Below, piece after piece: positions 15,460-22,411 of a DNA stretch of 64,000 bases (position 1 is its first letter; each line of letters starts with the position of its first letter). The stretch is from the NCBI GenBank assembly GCA_965119685.1, contig OZ221971.1:2294001-2358000 (forward strand). Direction: 5' to 3'. The DNA comes from Merdibacter sp965119685 (GTDB lineage Bacteria > Bacillota_I > Bacilli_A > Erysipelotrichales > Erysipelotrichaceae). The notes under the pieces are model-generated. The model did no database searches. It had not been told where the DNA came from and was given only the letters and a program-made list of their open reading frames with translations. Made by a program: the position numbers and the translations under genes.

Positions 15460-16695
15460 TTATCCCTGCGCTTCGTTTGCCTTTAACATCCTGCGTTTGC
15501 GGATCGCATAAGCCTTTTGCGAAGCATGATAAAGCAAGCGGTTGACCGGCAGATCAAATTCACCGATGAACTCGTTGATATGCGGATGAAAATTGGACTT
15601 GAACTTCGTCAGTCCATCTTGCAGATCGCCTTCCACACCGCCCATATTCGCATAGCGGCAGCCCTTGGAAAACGCGTATTTCATGATTTCCGTGTATAGG
15701 TAATACTGCGGCATAAACTTTTTAAAGCGATCGTTCATGCCCGCATACAGCATCTCCAGCGTATCGCCGACACGAATGCTGAGCACGCCGGCGATCACCG
15801 TGCGCTGCGGGTAGCTTGCGGCGATCTCCTCAAATTCGGCGATGTCCCGCGCCAATGCATGATGAATATCCTCCAAGCGGCGCTTTTTCTTCGGTGCTCC
15901 CTCTTTGAGCTGTGCTAACTCATGATCATTCTCCTCGCGTTCGCGATACAGACGCTCCAGCGTTGCCCGCACGTCCACCTCTGCCAAAAACAGCCAGCAG
16001 TCCTCTTGATAGATGTCCATCAGCTGATGAAAATAGGCACGGTTGCGCAGGCTGACGTGTTTGCGCTGCTCTGTCAGCGCGACGACATCCGCAAAGTCAT
16101 CCACCCGTTCCTCTTGCACGCGGACAACCTCGACATTGCGCTTTAACGCATCCTTGATCAGACGGCGGGTATGCCTTGGCAGCGATGCCTCAAAATCCTC
16201 GCAGGCGTACACATTCGCCTGATAACGGGGCTGGATGCTGTCCTTGATAGAAACGCAAAATCCCTGATGAATCGCCTTAGCTTTGCGCATGTGCTCCATG
16301 ATCTCCTCGATCTCCTCATAGACCTTTGCGCTCTCCCTGTCCTCAATGAAATAATCGCGGTAATGAATGCCCGGATCCATCTTCACAAACAGACAGTGCC
16401 GTTTCTTTGCCCATCGCCGCAGCTGCGTCATGAAAAAAGTCACCAGCGCTTGGTTGTGGTAATCCATGATCGGACCGCGGGGAATATACATCATCGTAAA
16501 GTGCAGCGGCAGCCGTTTTACCAGCACCAGCGCGCTGGCCACCAGCGTCTCATCCTCTTTTACGCCGACGATGGCATGTCCCCAGTTTTCTTTCACCTTT
16601 GCCCAATCCGAGGTCTGCAGTAAATTGCACAGCGGATGTCCCTTGAGAAATGCGTCGTGCTCCTGCGCTGTCACCTGTTCTACAAACTGATACAT
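15460..16695 (-). CDS. FemX/MurM-like peptidoglycan bridge aminoacyltransferase (copy 2)
   Basis: A 411-residue FemABX-family enzyme, paralogous to 11057-12340. Conserved stretches are LLQTSDWAKVKENWGH near the N-terminus, YIPRGPIMDYHN, and the C-terminal ANMGGVEGDLQDGLTKFK with the FemX-type substrate loop. A coiled-coil arm sits at about residues 240-290. The ATG at 16695 has AAGGGG about 8 nt upstream; a GTG 18 nt earlier has none. It has its own promoter (TTGGAT-17-TATAAT) and terminator. Family knowledge suggests it adds a further amino acid to the interpeptide bridge. Threonine as substrate is only a guess from the adjacent tRNA-Thr. Confidence 0.9.
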   Translation of the reverse strand: MYQFVEQVTAQEHDAFLKGHPLCNLLQTSDWAKVKENWGHAIVGVKEDETLVASALVLVKRLPLHFTMMYIPRGPIMDYHNQALVTFFMTQLRRWAKKRHCLFVKMDPGIHYRDYFIEDRESAKVYEEIEEIMEHMRKAKAIHQGFCVSIKDSIQPRYQANVYACEDFEASLPRHTRRLIKDALKRNVEVVRVQEERVDDFADVVALTEQRKHVSLRNRAYFHQLMDIYQEDCWLFLAEVDVRATLERLYREREENDHELAQLKEGAPKKKRRLEDIHHALARDIAEFEEIAASYPQRTVIAGVLSIRVGDTLEMLYAGMNDRFKKFMPQYYLYTEIMKYAFSKGCRYANMGGVEGDLQDGLTKFKSNFHPHINEFIGEFDLPVNRLLYHASQKAYAIRKRRMLKANEAQG

Positions 16696-16771
16696 CGTCC
16701 ATGCCCCTTTCACGATCGTCTGCGCCGATCAAACAGCGCCCGCTATCGTCAGTTTTCGTATTGCCAGCAGT

Positions 16772-16800
16772 ATTATACCATTCCCCGCTCAATAATCCAA
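16772..16800 (-). promoter_or_regulatory. sigma-A promoter of femX copy 2
   Basis: On the - strand, TTGGAT (16795-16800), 17-nt spacer, TATAAT (16772-16777) with a TGG extension. Confidence 0.75.
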
Positions 16801-16910
16801 GGTGCTCTTTTCCAGCGCATATCGTCTCCTGCATTTGCAAGGGCTCGCTTTTTGAAGCAGGTGCGCATCGTTTCTTTCGGCATTGCGGCGATAAACGTCA
16901 TGCCTGCACG

Positions 16911-16947
16911 AAAAAAAGCGAAGCAGCTTTCTAAGCGCCCCTCGCTT
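16911..16947 (-). terminator. intrinsic terminator of the PfkB kinase gene
   Basis: On the - strand, AAGCGA pairs with TCGCTT across a 20-nt loop, followed by TTTTTTT. It directly follows the stop at 16949. Confidence 0.55.
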
Positions 16948-16948
16948 C

Positions 16949-17896
16949 TTACTCATGTTTCACTTTGCTGTGCGCCGGGCGAAGCAGCTCGATCTCCACC
17001 CGCGAGGCTAATGACAGCACCACTTCCCTTTCGGCGATGGATGTGGTACACGCACTGGCGCTTGCGGCGGCTAACCCCATCCGAAAGGCTTCGGCGTAGT
17101 CCGCCTCCTTCATCCAGCCATACAGAAAGCCCGCCACCATGCTGTCTCCGCAGCCGATCGTAGAGACGACCTTCCCCGGCGGCGTGCACTTGCCATAATA
17201 CATCGCTCCCTGCTCATCCAGCAGATAGGCGCCTTTCTCCCCACAGGAGACCAGCACGTTGCGCACACCCTTTTGCCAAAGCGCCTGCATGCCGGAAAGC
17301 AGCCTTCCCTCGCGAAAAGGACATTGCAGCAGCTCCTCCAGCTCCTGTAAATTGGGTTTGATGAGAAACGGTTTTTCTTTGACGGCATGCAGCAGCGCCA
17401 TTTTACTGGTATCCACCACACACAAAGCGCCGTTTTCCGATACCATGCGGACCACCTTTGCATAAAAGGTATCCGGCACGCTTTGGGGCACGCTTCCCGC
17501 GATAATCAAAATGTCTCCCTGTCCCAGCTTTGCCAGTTGTTCCAGCAGGCTTGCCAGCTCCTCTTCATCCGGCTGTACACCCTGCCCGTTAATCTCGGTT
17601 TCCTCCTCGGCAAAAATCTTGACATTGATTCGGGTAAATCCTTTTTTCACCGGCAGAAAGGCGGTGCGCACTCCCAGCCTACGAACGCCCGCCTCATACA
17701 TCGCGGCGCTCTCACCTCCGACAAAGCCATAGGCAATCGAGTCGACGCCGAGATTTTGCAGCATCCGCGACACATTGACTCCCTTGCCTGCGCAGATGAT
17801 CTCCTCGCGCTTCGTGCGATACAAGCCCCCTGCGTGAAAGGTATCGAGGGCAATCATATAATCAAGGGATGGATTGACGGTTAACGTATAGATCAT
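16949..17896 (-). CDS. 1-phosphofructokinase / tagatose-6-phosphate kinase (PfkB family)
   Basis: A 315-residue PfkB-family sugar-phosphate kinase of the FruK/LacC type. The N-terminal signature reads MIYTLTVNPSLDYMIAL and AGKGVNVSRML, typical of FruK/LacC. The catalytic anion-hole motif is GCGDSMVAGFL. The start follows AGGAGG. It phosphorylates a sugar phosphate (fructose-1-P or tagatose-6-P) with ATP. No fructose PTS, FruR or lac genes lie nearby, so the exact substrate is open. It stands alone with a terminator right after the stop. Confidence 0.88.
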   Translation of the reverse strand: MIYTLTVNPSLDYMIALDTFHAGGLYRTKREEIICAGKGVNVSRMLQNLGVDSIAYGFVGGESAAMYEAGVRRLGVRTAFLPVKKGFTRINVKIFAEEETEINGQGVQPDEEELASLLEQLAKLGQGDILIIAGSVPQSVPDTFYAKVVRMVSENGALCVVDTSKMALLHAVKEKPFLIKPNLQELEELLQCPFREGRLLSGMQALWQKGVRNVLVSCGEKGAYLLDEQGAMYYGKCTPPGKVVSTIGCGDSMVAGFLYGWMKEADYAEAFRMGLAAASASACTTSIAEREVVLSLASRVEIELLRPAHSKVKHE

Positions 17897-18037
17897 AAGT
17901 ACCTCCTGAGCATGTATGATTTACGACAGCAGTATCATTCTATGCGAGCATCCGCTGCCTTTTCCCTGGTTGAGGGCATCTGCACATGTTCCTCATCCTC
18001 AAGGATGACATCTTCCCGCTTTCATTCCCCTCATCAT

Positions 18038-19222
18038 TCACCCTCTGCGCTCATCGCTGGTATAGGCGCGGTCGAAGGTGATGACCGCAAAGCAGTCCGC
18101 GCGCACCTGATGAATCTGCTCGCTGATTTGCTTCATCAATTCTCCGTCGTTACAGCCGATACCGAAAGGAACGACGACGTCAAAGATCAGATTGGTATGC
18201 GTCGTACCGGGTACCACCCGAAAATCATGAAAGGTCAGCCGCTGATCCACCTTGTCGAGCACCGTGCGCACCATCTGACGCAATTCGTCTGTCAGCGCAT
18301 CGTCTACCTTGATCGGGTCCATGTGCACGACGGTTTCAATCCCCATCTCCTCTTTGATCTCCTTTTCGATATTATCGATCATATCATGGCTTTCAAAGAT
18401 GTCGCGGCGATAGTCCACCTCTACGTGGACGCTGACAAAAAGACGATTCGGTCCATAGTCATGCACGATCATATCGTGAATGCCCAGCACGCCGTCATAT
18501 TTGCGGATGCGCTCCACGATCTGAGAAACCAGCATAGGGTCCGGTGCTTTTCCTAAGATCTCATCCAGCGCATTGCGAATTAACGAAATGCCGGTATAGA
18601 GGATGAATCCGGCGACGATGACGCCCATATATCCATCCAGATTAAAATGAAGCAACGGAGAGAGCAGCGTGGAAAGCAGCACTGCGGCAGTTCCTAAAGC
18701 ATCGGAGAGGGAGTCTGCCGCCGTCGCCTGCATCAGTGAGGAATGAATGCGCGTTCCATAGGCACGGTTATAGGCATACATCCACAGCTTGACCAAAACG
18801 GAGAGTACCAAAACGGCAATCGCCGCCCACGAAAAGACGATCTGATGCGGATGCAAAATCTTCGTGATACTCTCCCTTGCCATCTCCACTCCCAAAAACA
18901 GGATGAGCACCGCGACCAGCAGAGATGCCAAACACTCATAGCGGGCATGACCGAAAGGATGCTTGGCATCCGCAGGGCGGCTGGAGAGCCGAAAGCTGAT
19001 CAATGAGATGACGGAGCTGCCGGCATCCGAAAGGTTGTTGATAGCGTCCGCGGTGATGGAAACACTGTGTGCAAGCGTACCTGCGATAAATTTAAACAGA
19101 CACAGCAGCAGATTGCTGACAACGCCGACACTCGCTGTCAAATTGCCGATGGCCTTGCGTACCTCTTCTTTTTCCGTCTGCTCGTAATTCTTTACAAAAC
19201 AGCGGATCAACAGATGGATCAT
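18038..19222 (-). CDS. CDF family cation exporter, Mn(II)-type residues
   Basis: A 394-residue cation diffusion facilitator with six membrane helices and a long cytoplasmic C-terminal domain. The metal site reads N62-x3-D66 in helix 2 (NNLSD) and D170-x3-D174 in helix 5 (DSLSD). This N-D-D-D set is known from Mn(II) exporters such as MntE/MneP, whereas Zn exporters have H/D-D-H-D. I therefore infer manganese export. The ATG at 19222 follows AAGGAG at 8 nt, better than the GTG three codons upstream. The C-terminal extension (about residues 295-394) is longer than in CzcD. A promoter is at 19252-19280. No Mn riboswitch was seen. Confidence 0.88.
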   Translation of the reverse strand: MIHLLIRCFVKNYEQTEKEEVRKAIGNLTASVGVVSNLLLCLFKFIAGTLAHSVSITADAINNLSDAGSSVISLISFRLSSRPADAKHPFGHARYECLASLLVAVLILFLGVEMARESITKILHPHQIVFSWAAIAVLVLSVLVKLWMYAYNRAYGTRIHSSLMQATAADSLSDALGTAAVLLSTLLSPLLHFNLDGYMGVIVAGFILYTGISLIRNALDEILGKAPDPMLVSQIVERIRKYDGVLGIHDMIVHDYGPNRLFVSVHVEVDYRRDIFESHDMIDNIEKEIKEEMGIETVVHMDPIKVDDALTDELRQMVRTVLDKVDQRLTFHDFRVVPGTTHTNLIFDVVVPFGIGCNDGELMKQISEQIHQVRADCFAVITFDRAYTSDERRG

Positions 19223-19251
19223 CGTCCTCACTCCTTTATTCGTTTCTCTCT

Positions 19252-19280
19252 AATTTACCATATTTTAGAAGAAAACGCAA
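19252..19280 (-). promoter_or_regulatory. promoter of the CDF gene
   Basis: On the - strand, TTGCGT (19275-19280), 17-nt spacer, TAAATT (19252-19257). Confidence 0.5.
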
Positions 19281-19308
19281 AATGTGAAAAACCGGCTCAT
19301 ACACTTGA

Positions 19309-20202
19309 ATGGTGATGGTGATGCGGCATTTGGAATACCTTGGTCTCTATGGACTGTTAGCGCTGCTCTTTCTTTACGGCGGTGAGGTTGCCGGCAGCGT
19401 ACGCATGTCTTTACAGCTGTGGTGGAACACGCTGATTCCGGGAATGCTCGTACCGATGATCCTCATTCGCTTTCTGCACAAACGCGGTGGGTTTGCCCAT
19501 TTGCGCTCTGTATGCTTTAACACGCTGTTTCACATGGATGGCAACGCTTTTGCTTATGTCATGTGCGCACTGCTGTTAGGGTTCCCCGGGGGATCGCTGT
19601 TTTTGAAAGAGTCATGGGAGCAGGGATTACTGGATGAAAAAGGGGTCAGACGGCTGTTGGCCTGCTGCTGTTTTCCCACGCCGGGGTTTGTCATTTTAAC
19701 GCTGGGCACAGGTCTTTATCAGGATGTTTGGATCGGCTGGAAGCTGTATTTCTGTGTGGTGGGCGGCGGCTTGCTGCTGCTAGCCGGCTCACATCGGCAA
19801 GCGGTAAGCGCCAAAACGGCTGTCCAACAACTGCCCTCTTTTTCCCGCGCCCTGTCGGATGCGGTAGCTGAGAGCGTGCGCGCCATGGGGATGATCGGGG
19901 TCTATCTCCTGTTGTTTTTGGCAATTGCCGCGGCGATCGAGGGAGTGCTGCCGGATTGTCTGATACTGCCCTTTCAGCTGATCGGTGAGTTCAGCAGCGC
20001 CTTGGTGATCTGTGCGTCGCTGTCTGTTTCCCTGCGCTTTCGTTTCATTCTCAGCGCCATGCTGCTCGCGTTTGGCGGGCTGTGCGTCCACTTGCAGATT
20101 TTCTCCTCCCTGCGCCGTTGTCCGCTCTCTTATCGGACATTTCTGAAAATGCGCATCCTGCATGCGCTGAGCGCCGGCCTGCTCGCACTGTTCCTCTTTT
20201 GA
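19309..20202 (+). CDS. YlbJ-like membrane protein (nucleoside-recognition/gate domain)
   Basis: A 297-residue integral membrane protein with about eight hydrophobic segments. LWWNTLIPGMLVPMIL and GFPGG at the start of a following helix match the gate-domain pattern of YlbJ, a Bacillus sporulation protein implicated in dipicolinate movement. The protein is shorter than YlbJ (about 400 residues) and no other sporulation gene is in the window, so the role here is open. The start is uncertain: ATG at 19309 and in-frame codons just after it lack a clear ribosome site. It is divergent from the CDF gene. Confidence 0.65.
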   Translation: MVMVMRHLEYLGLYGLLALLFLYGGEVAGSVRMSLQLWWNTLIPGMLVPMILIRFLHKRGGFAHLRSVCFNTLFHMDGNAFAYVMCALLLGFPGGSLFLKESWEQGLLDEKGVRRLLACCCFPTPGFVILTLGTGLYQDVWIGWKLYFCVVGGGLLLLAGSHRQAVSAKTAVQQLPSFSRALSDAVAESVRAMGMIGVYLLLFLAIAAAIEGVLPDCLILPFQLIGEFSSALVICASLSVSLRFRFILSAMLLAFGGLCVHLQIFSSLRRCPLSYRTFLKMRILHALSAGLLALFLF

Positions 20203-20470
20203 AGAACGCCTCCCCTTCCTCGATCGTTTTCCTCGAACATCCCAATCAAGATGCTTGTTTTTGAAAACGGCGGGGATGTCCCCTGTGAAGCGGGCATAAA
20301 GATACGATCAGAAAACTGCTCTCAAAGGAAAGTGAAAACCGGCTTTAAACCGACGCTGAAACCATCCGCCGAGACACAAACGCCAAGGGACGCCGATAAA
20401 AGCCTGTCACAGGTATCTCTCACCTCTTACCTTTTGATCGTTTCCCTTTCAACGGCCAAATGCTTTCCAT

Positions 20471-20497
20471 AAAAAAACGGCAGCCGTTTGACTGCCG
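20471..20497 (-). terminator. intrinsic terminator of desulfoferrodoxin
   Basis: On the - strand, CGGCAG (20492-20497) pairs with CTGCCG (20478-20483), followed by seven T. Confidence 0.75.
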
Positions 20498-20509
20498 CAG
20501 TTCGCATGG

Positions 20510-20890
20510 CTATGCCATTACTTCACATTTCCACAGGCCATGCAGGTTACAGTATTCATAGACCTCTACTTTGCCCTTGTAGCCGTTTAAATCAAAGACT
20601 GCCTTCGGTGCGTTTCCCGGCTGTAATGCCGCACGCAGCACTTGATCGCCGGCCACTGCCCAAATATGCGTGATGTAATGCTCCTCCAGCATCGGATGCT
20701 CCACACTGCCGACGACAACTTCCAGCTTGCCTTCATTGACTGCCGCCACCGGCACATGCTTTTCCATTGCGCCATCACTCGTATTGGCATTCAGCTCGAC
20801 CATTGGCTTTCCACAGCACATCACCGGCACACCGTGATCGATAATCTGCTCAACGACATTTCCACAAACGCTGCACTTTAATACTTTCAT
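20510..20890 (-). CDS. dfx: desulfoferrodoxin (two-iron superoxide reductase)
   Basis: A 126-residue class I superoxide reductase, which reduces superoxide to peroxide without releasing oxygen, as is usual in anaerobes. The N-terminal desulforedoxin domain has the four iron ligands C6, C9, C25 and C26. The C-terminal neelaredoxin domain has EKHVPV, HPMLEEHYITHIW and the Cys/His pair in YCNLHGLW. ATG at 20890 is chosen because AGGAGG is 8 nt away; the ATG two codons upstream is too close. It is monocistronic. Its natural electron donor is rubredoxin, and a rubredoxin-fusion protein is encoded at 27762-28397. Confidence 0.95.
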   Translation of the reverse strand: MKVLKCSVCGNVVEQIIDHGVPVMCCGKPMVELNANTSDGAMEKHVPVAAVNEGKLEVVVGSVEHPMLEEHYITHIWAVAGDQVLRAALQPGNAPKAVFDLNGYKGKVEVYEYCNLHGLWKCEVMA

Positions 20891-20930
20891 GTTCATTACC
20901 TCCTGACATTGTCATTTCCTTTACGACATC

Positions 20931-20959
20931 AGTATAGCAGATCCACTTTGGTGCGTCAT
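20931..20959 (-). promoter_or_regulatory. promoter of desulfoferrodoxin
   Basis: On the - strand, ATGACG (20954-20959), 17-nt spacer, TATACT (20931-20936). Confidence 0.5.
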
Positions 20960-21200
20960 GCAAAATGCTCGCAGGATGAAATAAATTTTCCACCCTCACC
21001 CTTTTCCCCCTACATCCATCATTCCCTCCTGCAAAGCTTTTCACTTTTCCTCGCTGTATGCACACTTCAAAGACGGCGAAGCTTATTAAAATGCGATCCT
21101 TTGACCAAGACTTCCCAAAATCTGACTTCCCGCACACGGCCGCCTCGCTTTCACTTCTTATCGGTCAAAGGATGTGCCGTACTCTTTCGCCGGTCAAGAA

Positions 21201-21230
21201 TTGACATGAGAGAAGATATTACGGTAAGAT
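21201..21230 (+). promoter_or_regulatory. promoter of the RluA-family gene
   Basis: TTGACA (21201-21206), 18-nt spacer, TAAGAT (21225-21230). It overlaps the in-frame ATG at 21229, which therefore cannot be the start. Confidence 0.6.
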
Positions 21231-21252
21231 GGTAGCCGAAGCGAGGTCGATT

Positions 21253-22158
21253 ATGAAGCTGTCTATCAAAGAAAACAACCTAATCATCCATATTGCCTCT
21301 CCCTGTGAAAGCAATGCGCTCTTGGAGAAGCTACATCTCTCGCGCAAGAGCCGCTATCTGCTGTACAGCGAACAGCGGATCACCTGCAACGGACAGCCGC
21401 TCAAACATAATGCCTCATTGAAACAGGGGGATGTGCTCACCCTGCAACCGCCGCAGCCACAGGAGAGCGTTTTGCCATGGGCGCACCCGATACAAGTCCA
21501 GTATGAGGACGAGCTGCTGCTCGTCGTCAACAAGGAAGCGGGTATGCTCGTACACAGTGACGGCCGCAATACTGAGCACACGCTGTGCAACTGCGTCGCT
21601 TCCTATTATCAGCAAACGCATCAGCAGATCCCCGTACGTCCGCTTCATCGCTTGGACGTGGAGACCAGCGGCATTCTGCTGTTTTGCAAAGCGCCCCTGT
21701 TACAGCCGCTGCTCGATCACCTGATGGAAAGCAAGCAAATCTCGCGCAGCTATCTGGCGATCGTACACGGACGCTTTCCAAGCAAGCCGCAGATTTATCG
21801 CGATCCCATCGGCCGCGACCGTCATGACGCGCGCCGTTACCTGCCCTATGCGCTGGGAAAACCGGCCATGACGAAAGCGTCTCTCGTCGCTTATGACCCC
21901 GGCTTGCAACGCTCCCTCATTCGCTGTACGCTTTTCAGCGGACGTACGCATCAAATCCGCGTACATCTCAGCGCGCACGGCTATCCGCTCCTCAACGACC
22001 CGCTCTATGGACGTAGCCGGCGCACACAGGGACGGCTGGCGCTGCATTCTGCGGCGCTCTCCCTCATCCATCCTCTCACACAGCAGCGGCTCTCGCTGGA
22101 ATGTCCTCTGCCCGCTGACCTTAAAAAACTGCTTACGAATAACAATAAGGCATCTTAA
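21253..22158 (+). CDS. RluA family pseudouridine synthase
   Basis: A 301-residue RNA pseudouridine synthase of the RluA family. The first 75 residues are S4-like (RKSRYLLYSEQRITCNG). The catalytic motif is HRLDVETSG with the active Asp, and the second signature is SGRTHQIRVHL followed by GYPLLNDPLYG. The ATG at 21253 has a GAGGT ribosome site; the upstream in-frame ATG at 21229 lies inside the promoter. Whether the target is 23S rRNA or tRNA is not readable. The stop codon is part of the downstream 14-bp stem. Confidence 0.92.
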   Translation: MKLSIKENNLIIHIASPCESNALLEKLHLSRKSRYLLYSEQRITCNGQPLKHNASLKQGDVLTLQPPQPQESVLPWAHPIQVQYEDELLLVVNKEAGMLVHSDGRNTEHTLCNCVASYYQQTHQQIPVRPLHRLDVETSGILLFCKAPLLQPLLDHLMESKQISRSYLAIVHGRFPSKPQIYRDPIGRDRHDARRYLPYALGKPAMTKASLVAYDPGLQRSLIRCTLFSGRTHQIRVHLSAHGYPLLNDPLYGRSRRTQGRLALHSAALSLIHPLTQQRLSLECPLPADLKKLLTNNNKAS

Positions 22159-22254
22159 GAAAGCTGATGACCTCTGCATCCATACAGAGAAAAGGCGCGG
22201 CAAGTTACCAACGGAGAGTCAATGCCACGCCTGTCTTTCTTAAGATGCTTTTTT
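22150..22254 (+). terminator. three-way-junction terminator after the RluA-family gene
   Basis: A perfect 14-bp stem (22150-22163 with 22235-22248) overlaps the stop codon and is followed by six T. It encloses two further hairpins: CTCTG/CAGAG (22172-22176/22185-22189) and AGGCGcGGCA/TGCCaCGCCT (22193-22202/22223-22232). This is more elaborate than a usual terminator. Confidence 0.65.
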
Positions 22255-22272
22255 ATACCCTTTTTGCTTTGT

Positions 22273-22329
22273 CGGTTGATTTCTATTCCCCACGACAGAT
22301 ACCCCTTGATAATCAAGAAATATCAACCG
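22273..22329. repeat. inverted repeat between convergent genes
   Basis: CGGTTGAT (22273-22280) pairs with ATCAACCG (22322-22329), with near-complementary TTTCT/AGAAAT extensions and a small inner CTTGA/TCAAG hairpin. No T-run follows. The 253-bp gap up to 22411 holds no gene. Confidence 0.4.
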
Positions 22330-22411
22330 TCATTGTCTCCCTGGAAAGTCCTCACTCCTGCGTATGTACGAAAACAAAATAACATAACAGCCTTTGCTTT
22401 GTCTTATTTCT

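Noticed and set aside
22150..22248. Canonical hammerhead ribozyme
   Set aside because: CTGATGA, GAAAA and GTC are all present among three helices, but the perfect closing stem pairs the C of GTC with the G before CTGATGA. An extra C follows CTGATGA, and the G of GTC breaks the third stem. A working core needs exact junctions. Kept only as a structured terminator.
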